A stretch of 64,000 bases of DNA, taken from assembly GCF_963675165.1 (NCBI RefSeq), contig NC_087382.1, positions 5,619,963 to 5,683,962 of the forward strand, read 5' to 3'. Position 1 is the stretch's first letter. Each line of letters begins with the position of its first letter. The notes under the pieces are model-generated. The model was not told the DNA's origin. It searched no databases and was given only the letters and a program-made list of their open reading frames with translations. The position numbers were made by a program, and so were the translations under genes. Shown here piece by piece: positions 9,701 through 19,271 of the stretch. Source of the DNA: Halichondria panicea. Taxonomy: Eukaryota > Porifera > Demospongiae > Suberitida > Halichondriidae.

Positions 9701-12429
9701 AAACAACGGAGAGATCTCGATTCTTATTCTTAGCCCATTTTCTATACGAAAGCCAACAAACAACGTACAACTGGCTCTTGCCCTGTCTGGTGACCAATTC
9801 ACTCGACTTATCAGAGCACAGTCTTTCTCAATTCGACTGCCTTGTCTTAGCCAACTTTCTCACCCTAACTCCCAAAGATCACGTGTGGGATGAGATAAAC
9901 TTGTCCCAATGCAGTCTTACTATCGATAAAATTGAACTATTAGTGTCTAAGAAACATTTACAAAGAGACATTCCAGTACTGTGCCTAACTAAACGACTAG
10001 ATCTCAGTACCTTCGAAACTGCTCGAATTTCCCCAAATTCTTTCATAGCACTTTTCGGAAATGATTCCAAACTGGAAAACATTTACATTCCACATTTGAA
10101 GTTAGTGGAAAAAATATGCTGCCAGTCACTTTTAGGTGAAACATTGATACGAGCACAAAGCTTACAGGAACTAAAAATGGGATCTGCTACATCAGAATCA
10201 AGTTTCGACAGTGACATTACATGTACAAGTACATGCATAAGAAAAAGTGAAATACGGATTGATACAATGCAAATATGTTCGGGGGTAATTCAGAACTTTT
10301 TCAAGTCTGTTGAACCTAAAAAAGTAAGGACTATTGCATTATGTAAACCAGGCAGTTTTGAGAACTGTTCACAATGTAGTTCCTTAGGAAGTGACGCTTG
10401 GGAGAGTTTTTGCAATGTTATCAAAAATAGTGAGTATATACAACATCTTCAAATTAACAAGAACCACTTCCATGCACAAGATATCTTATCATTAATAGCA
10501 ACTTTTCAAAACAAGAGAAACCTACGTACATTACAATTCCCAGGAAGCAAAATAGACAACGAGGGTCTAATACACTTACGAAATAACTTGCCACTAAATG
10601 TGCGTGCTGAGATTTCCACATCTTATTTCTCAAATTTGACAATGTCTTTACGCAATGACAACCTCGTTTATTTTGACATTGAGCCACGTGTCGATACGTA
10701 TATATATAAGGACAACAATCACGCAGACAGTCTATGTGCGATTCTAACAATATTACCACTTTTTTGGTCAACTTACCATGCGCTGTCACCAACTAAGCAG
10801 CGTATACCACATACTTTGACAAACGGTACCATCACTGCTGACTCTCCGTTCAGCAAAGCAAATTTGCTCAACACCCACTTCACCTCATGCCTATCTAACA
10901 CCACTGATGTCCTTTCATCACCTTGGGATGCTCCTGTTTCACCTTCCCTTGACTCTATTTCCTGCTCTCCGGACCAGGTGCTTTCATTGCTGTCTAGGAC
11001 AAAGTTAAAAACTGCCTCAGGGCCAGACGGGATATCTAGTCACATGCTGCGCAAAACCTCATCCTCCATCCATCATTTCTTCACGTACCTTTTCAACAAA
11101 TCGATAGAGACGGGTGTCTTTCCTGAAGAGTGGAAAGCCTCTAATGTAACACCAATATTTAAAGCAGGCGACCCCAAACTAGCGTCAAACTACCGTCCGA
11201 TCTCATTACTATCGTTACTATCAAAGGTGCTGGAACGCATTGTTCTTAATAAGGTAGTGGAGTATCTTACTTCCAACAACCTTCTTTCAACACTTCAATT
11301 TGGCTTCAGGCGGGGCAGTTCTACCCAGGAGGCAATCCTCCATGCTACTCATGACTGGCACCGCTCATTGGACAATGGCTCTAGTGTAGCTGCTGTTTTC
11401 TTTGACCTGAGCAAAGCCTTCGACAGAGTCCCTCACCAAGGCCTCCTGAAAACTCTCTGGTCAGCAGGCATCTCGGGCAGCCTACATAAGTGGTTTACTA
11501 GCTACCTCACAAACAGGAAGCAGAAGGTAGTCCTGGATGGTCACTCTTCGTCCACCGCCAATGTCAATTCTGGAGTACCACAGGGGTCCATCTTAGGCCC
11601 CCTTCTGTTCAGCCTATACATTGATCCCCTAACAAGAATTCCTCTTTCTCCGGGCTCTCAGCTGTTATTGTATGCGGACGACATACTCCTGTACAGCCCC
11701 ATTAGAAATGAATTTGACGTCTTGGATCTTCAAGGAGATATTGATGCCATAGCCAACTGGGTCAACACTGCGGGTCTCACTCTCAATCAGTCAAAAACCA
11801 AACTGCTACTCCTCTCCAGAAAGAGACAGCCCCCGTCCATCATACTCTCTACAAACTCAGGTCAAATTACACAAGTGAACTCCTTGTCCTACCTTGGAGT
11901 TACCATCACAAAAGACCTAAAATGGAATAGCCACATCTCCAACACCTGCGCTAAGGCAAAATCTAAACTTGGCTTGTTATACAGGCACTTCAACCAAGCA
12001 GATCAGTCCACTCTTTCCTCCCTGTACAAATCACTGGTGCTCCCACTCCTTGATTACTGTAGCAGTGTGTGGGACCCCTCTTCTTCTTGTGCCATCAATC
12101 AGTTGGAGTCGGTTAAGAAGTTTGGAGCGCGACTCTGTACCAAACGCTGGTCAGATCAATACTTACCTCTGTTAGCTAGTTTATCTTGGCCCTCTCTGAG
12201 CACAAGACGGTCTCAACAGAAAGTAACTCTGTGCTGCAGGATCATCAGGGGGGAATCAATTCTCCACTCATCAAGGTTCACACCCAATCCGAAACCTAAC
12301 CCTCGGCATTACCATCATGACCAACCTCTACTTATCCCCTTTGCCAAAACACTGTCATATCAATCATCATTTCGTAAATGTGGTTCCACTCTGGAATTCC
12401 CTACCAAGCAGTGCTGTCTCTGCAAGTAG
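6721..12429 (+). CDS. NLR receptor 2 (Death-NACHT-LRR) running in frame into a LINE reverse transcriptase
   Basis: I place the start at the ATG of MGLSQSTQGEQENEQ, which matches the start of NLR copy 3; the frame opens a little upstream without an ATG. Order: basic tandem repeats (residues about 81-355), an acidic Ser/Asp stretch, a Death domain (about 418-497, WYNLGLALGLDTGTL), NACHT with P-loop GAPGVGKTT (about 624-632) and Walker B FIFDGFDELS (about 700-709), then LRRs. At about 10760 the frame passes without a stop into a LINE RT domain and ends at TAG 12427-12429. The remaining LRRs lie after the LINE at 12748-13716. The intact ancestral product would resemble receptor 1 with a Death domain. 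Whether the chimera is expressed is unknown; it may simply be a disrupted allele. Confidence 0.85.
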   Translation: MGLSQSTQGEQENEQPQKVSSHSLSAQHTNTLPLTVSTPHPIREQHVNETVFSTRFLANTRLQPTICIPKIQLATQSNVCTHGSTLKGANIPQVKRVHQDSSLKSLFARTKDKMGQPSSTLPRKGANIPPAKKVCHNSPKQTSTRKMCQPSSLQDSSCAGIPLASPKRVSTRTRGQPPSFTLKGANIPSVQDRSLKRFLTRTRAKKGQPQGADTSPAKRVCHNSPKRTSTRKRCQLSSALQDSSCAGIPLASPKRVSSRTRGQPPSFTLKGANILRAKRVQDRRLKHLLTRTRAKKGQPQGADIPPTKRVSHNSPKQTPTRKRCRPSSASQDASCTGTLASPKRVSSRTRGSTLQRVTPKQLAGSSRQYESDYSDSTFIQQYDSDNSQQSDGDCSETDDDTRQHHLIASSSQTKLNFNQIHETLFEVRAKWYNLGLALGLDTGTLNSIKLYNKEECEACLRDALTKQKDTTKLTWTKIIKALRNLTVGENTLADKLQRKYAPESMSQSRSQSRSGPTPECVVRYTSFLKDKYKHMLPFPDDWPPPLEKKTSSKLALIEKKQLHFPQAKYTRSIEYEYATGNVDNITERKQGITLEQIFMQLPGDSKETSQPNQKSKRYTVVMDGAPGVGKTTLSRKICIDWAQGNFLKDHHIVILKPLRELRGHIAATFSDLFNSDDFELNEKEKILKHIKSTFGSEVMFIFDGFDELSSKQRSDKNTIFWEIIRGNKLHNCSVLVTSRSYASGPLQEINRVNRYVEVLGFKRNDIEHCIKQNITDKEKSKELIQMLKDRLDIVSLCYIPLNCTIVLYVYQQQGTLPDTLTQLYEVFILYTVKHHMTTMFQQEEQIRCANNIEDFPATIIEHLDSLCELAYTGMTQEKLVFNYKEVMIRQKLDTTSLLSVGLLNLIKTFNKEQTEAHYYQFLHLTTQEFLAARHLARTKSNKEKQQFITSKVHVEKFRMTLLFLSGLTKLNFIAVEQAFPAPKSIEIGVTYEYKTTERSRFLFLAHFLYESQQTTYNWLLPCLVTNSLDLSEHSLSQFDCLVLANFLTLTPKDHVWDEINLSQCSLTIDKIELLVSKKHLQRDIPVLCLTKRLDLSTFETARISPNSFIALFGNDSKLENIYIPHLKLVEKICCQSLLGETLIRAQSLQELKMGSATSESSFDSDITCTSTCIRKSEIRIDTMQICSGVIQNFFKSVEPKKVRTIALCKPGSFENCSQCSSLGSDAWESFCNVIKNSEYIQHLQINKNHFHAQDILSLIATFQNKRNLRTLQFPGSKIDNEGLIHLRNNLPLNVRAEISTSYFSNLTMSLRNDNLVYFDIEPRVDTYIYKDNNHADSLCAILTILPLFWSTYHALSPTKQRIPHTLTNGTITADSPFSKANLLNTHFTSCLSNTTDVLSSPWDAPVSPSLDSISCSPDQVLSLLSRTKLKTASGPDGISSHMLRKTSSSIHHFFTYLFNKSIETGVFPEEWKASNVTPIFKAGDPKLASNYRPISLLSLLSKVLERIVLNKVVEYLTSNNLLSTLQFGFRRGSSTQEAILHATHDWHRSLDNGSSVAAVFFDLSKAFDRVPHQGLLKTLWSAGISGSLHKWFTSYLTNRKQKVVLDGHSSSTANVNSGVPQGSILGPLLFSLYIDPLTRIPLSPGSQLLLYADDILLYSPIRNEFDVLDLQGDIDAIANWVNTAGLTLNQSKTKLLLLSRKRQPPSIILSTNSGQITQVNSLSYLGVTITKDLKWNSHISNTCAKAKSKLGLLYRHFNQADQSTLSSLYKSLVLPLLDYCSSVWDPSSSCAINQLESVKKFGARLCTKRWSDQYLPLLASLSWPSLSTRRSQQKVTLCCRIIRGESILHSSRFTPNPKPNPRHYHHDQPLLIPFAKTLSYQSSFRKCGSTLEFPTKQCCLCK
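6970..7778 (+). repeat. Coding tandem repeat, about 87 residues x 3
   Basis: Inside NLR copy 2, three consecutive units begin near 6970, 7262 and 7522, the last two exactly 261 bp apart. Each carries the blocks LKGANI, AKRVCHNSPK, TSTRKR and SPKRVS.RTRGQP. The units are Lys/Arg-rich, with clusters resembling nuclear localisation signals. NLR copy 3 has a single degenerate equivalent (NPPAKRVHHDSPQQLAGSS), so the array expanded in copy 2. Confidence 0.85.
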
Positions 12430-12747
12430 TTTACTTAGTTTTAAGGCTCATGTGCGGGATTGTTTCAATTAATTACTTACTTATAATTAATTGTCTGCTT
12501 GCCCTTACTTACAGTTTTGTGTCTGTTAATTAATTTGTATTTCACTGTCCTTGTCACTGCCTGCACTTTTTAGTTACTTGTGTTTTTTTGTTTGTTTTGT
12601 TTGTTTTTGTTTTTTTTTTTGTTGTTTTTTTGTTTTGCCTTTTGCTGTTTTTGTTAGGGCTACCTTAATATTAGCTCTCAGTTGCTAGTTGGTACGCACC
12701 TATGCTCTGCATTAAATTTTATAAAGAAAAAAAAAAAAAAAAAAAAG
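10760..12747 (+). mobile_element. 5'-truncated non-LTR retrotransposon (LINE, CR1/jockey-like)
   Basis: It encodes a reverse transcriptase domain but no endonuclease. Visible RT blocks: ASNYRPISLLSLLSKVLERI, QFGFRRGSSTQEAIL, FFDLSKAFDRVPHQGLL, SGVPQGSILGPLLFSLYIDP, the catalytic LLLYADDILLY near 11668, and SYLGVTI. A T-rich 3' part and an A-run at 12726-12746 mark the 3' end. TTACCAC at 10753-10759 and TTGCCAC at 12748-12754 look like a slightly diverged target-site duplication; the 1,995 bp between equivalent points is a multiple of three. Near 12360-12380 the frame slips: the usual C-terminal stretch continues in another frame to a stop at about 12472, so this copy is defective. Confidence 0.88.
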
Positions 12748-13716
12748 TTGCCACCAGAACTAAAGGGAGCGATTGTTATGGTTGAATCATTTATATCTAA
12801 AGATCTACTCATGTCAGTAGGAAATAGCAAAATTGAAACTAGTTTAATAGTAGTCGAACTTTTTGACGAGAAATTCACACGCTTCGCTAAGGACTTTCGA
12901 GATATGCTTGAGAGCACCCAAACTTTGCAAACACTGAAACTTGACTCGTGTGAACTAAGTGACACATCAATCAAACAATTGGAGGATGGACTCTCACTCA
13001 ATGAAACTGATGTGGCCCTAAAGTTAGAAAACAAATATACGGTGAACAGTGCAATGAAAGTGACATCTCAAAATCTTCATGAGATTAATGTAATGCAATG
13101 TATTCTGAGCGATGAAAATGTGAGTCAACTTTCAAACATAGTCACAAAGTGCAAGCAGCTAAAAGTCTTAAAAATAAGGTTAGAAGACAATTCAGAAAAT
13201 TTCTTTCGTGCTTTATCAAATAATAAAAGCCTGAGAGAACTCAGTATCCAAACTACTGGCAAGATGTCGGTATTGATGTTTCAAACACTCCCATCAACCT
13301 CCATCACCACTTTAGATTTAGCTATTTACAAGACTGAAGGACTTGGAAATGATGGATCTTTAGCTTTTAAAGAGTTCATTTATCGAAATAAAGTGCTAAC
13401 TGTTTTGAAAGCTAATTGGTGTGGTTTAACAGATGAAGCATTTAAGGGAATTATTTTTACACGCGAATCTCCTTTGAGAGAACTTTCTCTCATGGGGAAT
13501 ACAGAAGTAGACAAAGGTTGGACAGATCTTTTCAATGCTCTTTGTTCATCACGCATCACCACACTAGATGTCCGTGCTAATAGACCGTATGGAGAGGAGT
13601 GTTGCACAGCTTTGAAATGTCTACTTAATAGCAAAAACACAATTAAAATTATAGCAAATGGTCGTAATGAAGACGTGGTTTGTAGTATTGCTGCTGCTCT
13701 AGCTGTCACATATTAA
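12748..13716 (+). pseudogene. Severed 3' LRR segment of NLR copy 2
   Basis: Directly after the LINE A-tail the frame resumes with LPPELKGAIVMVESF, matching LPPELHGVTVSTKSF of receptor 1. LRR units continue to TAA at 13714-13716. The last unit stops at IAAALAVTY, about 110 residues earlier than in receptor 1, so the C-terminus is shortened as well. Without excision of the LINE this segment has no start of its own; the A-run would merely add lysines to an upstream frame. Confidence 0.85.
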
Positions 13717-13734
13717 TCGTTGTCTAAGAACTAA

Positions 13735-14165
13735 CAATAATAAACAGCTGCTTTTGTATGTACATGTATAACTATGCGCCCTCATTTTACCAGAACATTA
13801 TAATTATGTACAGTATTACTTTTCTGTGTAAATTTCGTGCCACAAAACAAGTCAAGAAAGTGCAATTAATCTAGAGGATCAGTTCACATGAAGATTGACA
13901 CATAAGTCATGTGATGTGCTACATGTCAGGTACAAGCTCAACGACAGGTGGGCGTGGGGATGAGTCTATATATAATTATAATCAGGTGGAACGCATACAA
14001 TAAGCATTCAATTCACTGATGGGGTATACTATACACAAGAACTGTGTGCTCTCGTTAACTATGCACACTAATATTTAATTACCCAAAGGTCCATAGTAAC
14101 GAGAGTGCATCAAATGTAGCATAACCATGAAATATTCGGACAGTAACGTGACTCTCTGCCTGAAC
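13735..14165 (+). repeat. NLR 3' flank, segmental duplication copy 2
   Basis: It is the counterpart of 3535-3990, with the same order of landmarks from AACAGCTGCTTTTG through GACACATAAGTCATGTG to the GTAACGTGAC block. Confidence 0.75.
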
Positions 14166-14284
14166 GCATGATCAATTAATAACAATTTGGGTGATACGAG
14201 GCAAGTATATAATTATAGCGGGTATGGGTACCAGGAAGTAATGTTACTGTCCGAATACATCTGATGCACGGTTATATGCTATGT
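14112..14284. repeat. Inverted repeat element, short relative of 3935-4625
   Basis: The left arm contains ATTCGGACAGTAACGTGAC and the right arm contains GTTACTGTCCGAAT with further pairing toward both ends (AGCATAACC / GGTTATATGCT). About 70 bp of loop separates the arms. Confidence 0.6.
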
Positions 14285-14361
14285 TGGATTAGCTAGACAA
14301 TTCCGCCATCTTTAAATGATGGACCGGTGGTATGAGATGGGCGTGGCTGAGACACACTGTG

Positions 14362-14561
14362 CAACAAGAAATTCGGCGAGTGCATATAAACTCCAATCCA
14401 TTACAACGTCATGAACATGTACATGCAGCTAGCTGATAAGTTGCATTATATAATAGTAATAATAGCATCACAATAATTATTAATAGTGACAGATAAATCA
14501 ATTAGGATCAGAAATTCGTTGCAACGGATTGGAGTTATGCACTCACCAAATTTCTTGTTTA
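14362..14561. mobile_element. MITE-like inverted repeat element
   Basis: The arms at 14363-14408 and 14517-14561 pair over about 45 bp with few mismatches (AACAAGAAATTCGGCGAG / complement of CTCACCAAATTTCTTGTT). The interior is AT-rich and non-coding. Confidence 0.7.
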
Positions 14562-14869
14562 CACGCTTTTAAGGTTTTTCCCTTAATTGGGCCAATCCTA
14601 GTTTCATATTGAACTCTAGTCGGATTAAACACAGACTTGTCAGCGTTTTGGAGAATGAAAGCAACTGTAAGTACACTGCATTGTACCTGACTATACGTAT
14701 AAAGGCAACTGTCTGGACAATTTGGGGATTTGAAAAAACATTGTGCTTCTCCAGGATCTGGAGGGGGGAGGGGCTCACTCACTTACCACATCACATATAA
14801 ACTATATTCAGCTATTCACATACATTCAAACCCACTAGTTAGACCCAGCATGCAATGCAGAGTGACTTC

Positions 14870-14990
14870 ATGAGCTCACCTACCTTTAGCATGCAGTCTA
14901 TCGGCCAGAAACACAGCATGATGCCATCGTCATAGCAGTAGTTGTTCTGGCAGTACCATACAGCTGCCTGCATATTGATTTATTTAGTAG
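14870..14990 (-). pseudogene. Decayed exon fragment, family Y copy 1
   Basis: It shares spaced blocks with 41450-41560 (CAGCATGCAGTCT, CCAGAAACAC, CATACAGCTGC). The minus-strand reading of the second copy keeps YYYHDNHAVFLGERLHAE, so both may derive from one exon. I cannot name the family. Confidence 0.3.
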
Positions 14991-15166
14991 TGAGCAAATC
15001 AATACATCATTAATTCTGTTATACCCTGACAGGTTCCTGCATGCCTGCAAACAGAGCATAGCTCAGCAAATGAATTGGAGTGTTTGGTATGGTAAGTATC
15101 ATCAACTTTATAATTGCAAAATCACAATTCCATTACTGCATTATGTTAGGGCATATCTATAATGGT

Positions 15167-15368
15167 TACCGTATAGCGGGTAAGTTTCGTGGGGTAAAAA
15201 ATTCGTTCAACTCGAGAAACGATAGTTTTAAAAATTTCGTTTAGTCTCGTGGCTGCACGGCATTCCTACGTTTAGATAAGCCACGCCTACGATAAAATTT
15301 CGTGGAGGTCAGCCTGCCCACGTAAATAACGAATATTTTACCCCACGAAAATTACCCGCTATATGGTA
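15167..15368 (+). mobile_element. TACCGTATAGCGGGT MITE, copy 1
   Basis: It is a 202-bp element with terminal inverted repeats TACCGTATAGCGGGTAA... / ...TTACCCGCTATATGGTA. The interior is almost identical to the reverse complement of 29702-29909. A Tc1/mariner-like TA target is possible but not clean here. It is non-coding. Confidence 0.85.
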
Positions 15369-15609
15369 TACAGTGTATACTGTAATGAAAAACACCAGAA
15401 ATAAGTATAATTATGTCAAAATACAGGTGATCCAGAAAAATCAGCCTGGTGACAATGCTAGGTCTGTCTAATAGAGGGCTAGTAAAAAAAATATAAAAAA
15501 AGTTCATGCAATAAAAATATGTACATAAAACTAGCCTCCTTCACTGGCCTTCAAGAGAAAAGGATCGAGAAGGTGCGGCCTGGGATCGAGGCCAACATAA
15601 AACATGAAT

Positions 15610-15970
15610 GATTACAGTTCACACATCTCAAACACCACAGCTTGGGTGTTTGTGTTAATAGACAACCTCTCAGCAGGTGGGGTCATGAGATGCTGTGTAC
15701 ACACTTTCTCCACCACACCTCTAACAACGTGAGCACCTTACGATCGACTATCTGATCGATGTCAGTTTGGTTTGTAGTGTCAGCTCGAGACGCATTAATA
15801 ATAGTAGTAATCTCCCCGTGGATCTCTTGTCTGCACAGAATGTGGATGAGAGCAATAACATTAAAATTGGCATAGATGTACTTATGTACCATCAATAAAA
15901 TTAATGTAGGGGCTAGATAGTATCAAAAATCATGCTCGGATGTCTCACACAGCCCTTAAAGCTCAACAAG
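15610..15970 (-). pseudogene. Decayed exon fragments, family X copy 2
   Basis: The left part (15615-15740) matches family X copy 1 on the minus strand (GVVEKV..., PPAERLS). The right part (15810-15970) is about 85-90% like 19272-19440, sharing GTGGATCTCTTGTCTGC and GATGTCTCACACA. The joined arrangement suggests the ancestral element had at least these two blocks in this order. Confidence 0.4.
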
Positions 15971-16944
15971 TATATAGAGTACCGGTATTCAACACGTGCG
16001 TGAGCTTCATTGCGTAGCGGTAAAACAGATAAAACATTATGGGAATGATTGTGAATCTATAAAACAACAATATAGATCGACAGTGTTTTTTGTATTTTTG
16101 TCGCCTGTCTTCCTACTATATAAGTAGCCTATAATTTTCAATCTTAGCAGTTTCCACAAAAAATCGACACACACAGGGTAATAATTGAGAAAACACTTTG
16201 CCAATCCTATGTACAACCTATAGATCTATATTGCATGGTTGTACCAAGGGCGTTTATAAGCCCATATTATAGTCTTACTAATGGAGCTTAGTGTTTATAA
16301 GTCATAGTGTCAATGTTGAACCTTGTGAATCTCAGCTCAGACATTAAATTCTACGCTGCATGGATTCGTTAATCTGACTTTTATTTGCAAACAAATCACA
16401 AATAGCTCGTCGACCCATGCATGCACATCTTATATCGTTGATCTACTCACAAATTATAGTGAATGTTATTTTTCCATTTTGGCCGACACCTCACTGTATT
16501 GGGAGTTGTATGCTCTGTGGTGAATGAGCTGAGGTCTTTGACAATGTGGTCTAAGATAAAATAATCGTTTCATGTGTCAAATTTGCGGTGGGAGATATAC
16601 ATCTTAATATAGGCTATATTGTATGTGTACAATGTATTTAAATGGTTTACTTAGAAAATGGATTATAGAGTATGTTTAGGTTGTTGTTTTCATTGAGTGC
16701 AAACTTTCATTTCCTTATCATATCTGGCAGATTGACATAAGTCATTTAGAGCACATTATAGCTACTAGTAGATTCTGTAGTGTGTGAGGTGTATAATATC
16801 CACCACAACTATAATTATATCAACAATTCCTAAAAAGGTTACAAACCCTCTGCCAACTAATGAAAACCTGGCTGTAATAGATACATCTAATTATTATTGC
16901 AGAAAAACTTACTATAGCTATATACCTATAAACTATAAAGTAAC

Positions 16945-18422
16945 ATGGAGTCAGTGTCATATTTTTTCATCAGTAGTTTTTGTTTGATCCTATGTGCCTG
17001 TTTTGGCGCTAATGGCCAAGAAAAAGTTGTACCACCAGAAGGTATATTACATAATTGAATAGTGAATGGCTTGCATGATTTTTACTGAATCTCACTTATA
17101 GAAAATGTACAATGTGTGATCTCTGATGAGCTGGAGAGTTTGAGGTATCGCGTGTACTCTGAACTGTCGGAGAGCAAGAAGGAGATGGACTCACTGAGGA
17201 ATGACCTGCAGTACTGGAAAAATGAGACTTTGACTATCCTTAGAAAATATCTGATCATCAAAGAAAGTGAGAGTAATCTGTACATGCTATTGGTTGTCTC
17301 TCCATTCTTAATATGCATGCGCACTGTATATACGTAGATTCGGAGTCTGACCAATCAACGTGTGATCTCACCACTGTCAATGAGAAGTTGGCTAGCTTGC
17401 AGCTGCAACCTAGTACCCGCAATACCACCACTGAAGGTATATACAGATTATAGATCTTAGTACGTACATGAAAAATATATACAGAGACATGCGTAACTAA
17501 CTCTATAATGTATACAGAAATCATTGATCAAGTGAGGGCAGTGATGGAGAGCTACAAAAAAGCCCAGTCCCATGAACTACGTGAGATCATCTCAGAGATG
17601 AGCAGTGGTCGTTTGCCCCTCGGCACATTTCTCAACCCGGCACCGTCCTGTAAACATCTGCCTGAAGGCAGCTCCTCTGGAAACTACTGGATCCAGAATG
17701 CTGGTACCGGCTATGCTAGTCTGGAGTACTGTGACATGAGCAGGAGGTGCTGCAACAGTACTGGTGGGTGGATGAGAGTGGCCCACCTCGACATGACCGA
17801 CCCCACTCACCACTGTCCCGCTGGATTTAGGAAAATTGGGTCTCCAAGGAGGACATGCGGACGATCTAATTCTGGTAGTGGTTGTCACTCCACAACTTAT
17901 TCTGTGGATGGGATATCATATTCACGAGTGTGTGGTAAGATTAAGGCCTATCAGTACAGCACTCCAGATGCTTTCCATTCGTATTACATCAATCGAGCAC
18001 GAACCATTGATGATGTGTATGTTGATGGAGTCAGTCTAACCCACGGTCAAAATCCTCGCAAACACATCTGGACATTTGCTAATGCAGTAGATGAAGTCCA
18101 TAGCAATGAATGGGTTTGTCCCTGTACAAAGACTAACACTCCTTACACTGGTGTTGTACCACCTTTTATTGGCAACGACTATTTCTGTGACACCGGAAGC
18201 CGATACAATTATGCACATCACCAGTTCTACAGCGAGGACCCACTATGGGACGGAGCTGGATGTGGTGGTACCAGTATCTGCTGTGAGTTCAATAATCCTC
18301 CGTGGTTTTGTAAACAGCTGTCACAACCTACTACTGATGATATCGAGTTGAGGCTTTGTGCTGATGAAAAATGGACCATTGATGACTGTACTATTGAGCA
18401 GGTCGAAATTTTTGTTCAATAA
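16945..18422 (+). CDS. Secreted fibrinogen-like (FReD-related) protein with coiled coil, 4 exons
   Basis: Exons 16945-17041, 17102-17266, 17338-17436 and 17518-18422 join in frame (all introns phase 1, 60-81 bp) into 421 residues. Exon 1 is a signal peptide (MESVSYFFISSFCLILCACF). Exons 2-3 are heptad-rich, probably an oligomerising coiled coil. Exon 4 carries the globular domain: GNYWIQNAGTGYASLEYCDM followed by GGWMRVAHLDMTDPTHHCP, which echoes the YxI...YCDM...GGW signature of fibrinogen-related domains, then a Cys-rich second half (CCEFNNPPWFCKQL) ending in VEIFVQ. Such proteins act outside the cell in recognition or adhesion. The second half is unlike canonical fibrinogen C domains, so the family call is tentative, while the gene structure is firm. 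Confidence 0.85.
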
Positions 18423-18679
18423 CAATTATTATTGAAACACTATAATTATAGTTATAGTTACCAGTAATGCATGAGATTATTGTTATAGAGAGTGTGTGTT
18501 TGAACAGAACTGTTATCATTATGAGGATTGGAATGCATATACGATGTATCAACACTATTATGAAACAATGTAAACGGAAAATTTTACATGTATATAATTA
18601 TATAAACTAGATCTAGATACAAAACGCAATCAGCATGCAGCTAAAACTTTTGTGCATCATCCAGAGAAACAGATCGATA

Positions 18680-19257
18680 TGGCAACTTACTCTCCTCGCC
18701 CCCAAAAAATTAATGATACTGTCACCTTGTGGCAGCTTTTTGAACAAGCAGCCAAGCAACGATATACGATAAGGACAGAACATTCGAGTTGTCAAAAGAG
18801 ACTTGTTTGAGACAAACGTCAACAGTATTGACCTTCAACTGAGCGTTGTTGCTATGGAGCCAAAACCTAGCGAAAAAACACGAACTATCATAGATGTCAA
18901 CATGAAGGAGTACGTAAATCATGGAAAAGTGGTCCAGGATGAAAGCATCGTTCAAATCAACAAAAAGCCATTCAAGACTGAAGGAGATCGTTACAGCTTC
19001 TCTACGACGAAAGGAATCAACTTTGGGGTTGGAGGACACTTTGAAGCACAGGTGATGGATGGGTGCAGCTGTAGCTGGAGGGAGCATCGGAATAAGTGGG
19101 CATTATGACAAAAGCAAGTCTACGACTGAAGAAACAGAGCAGTCGAGCACAGAAGACTCTGAGCACAGTTAGGAGAAGATAGTCGTGCCGCCAGGAACAC
19201 GTGTTAAAGCCACAATCACCACCTACCGCATGAAGTACGAAGAATTACACCCGTGAA
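18680..19257 (+). pseudogene. Broken aerolysin-like (ETX/MTX2-type) pore-former fragment
   Basis: A start-like segment (MATYSPRPQKINDT) runs to a stop near 18810. A second open segment in another frame continues through STTKGINFGVGGHFEAQV. A third frame then carries a Thr/Ser/Glu-rich stretch with a stop, followed by VVPPGTRVKATITTYRMKY. The Gly-rich then Ser/Thr-rich pattern with a VPPGT motif is typical of aerolysin-fold beta-pore-forming proteins. At least two frame changes and one internal stop make this copy non-functional, unless unrecognised introns or sequence errors are involved. No signal peptide is visible. Confidence 0.55.
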
Positions 19258-19271
19258 GCTAAGCTCAAGTA

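Larger units (their letters stand above)
13717..16944. other. Intergenic region between NLR copy 2 and the fibrinogen-like gene
   Basis: No gene was found. It contains the duplicated NLR 3' flank, three inverted-repeat elements (14112-14284, 14362-14561, 15167-15368), a decayed exon fragment shared with about 41400-41570, and family X copy 2 (about 15610-15970). Confidence 0.55.

Noticed and set aside
10760-12429. A defence-type reverse transcriptase fused to an NLR sensor, as in bacterial RT or Avs systems
   Set aside because: RT blocks, T-rich 3' part, A-tail and a target-site duplication identify a eukaryotic LINE. The RT frame is also broken near its end.
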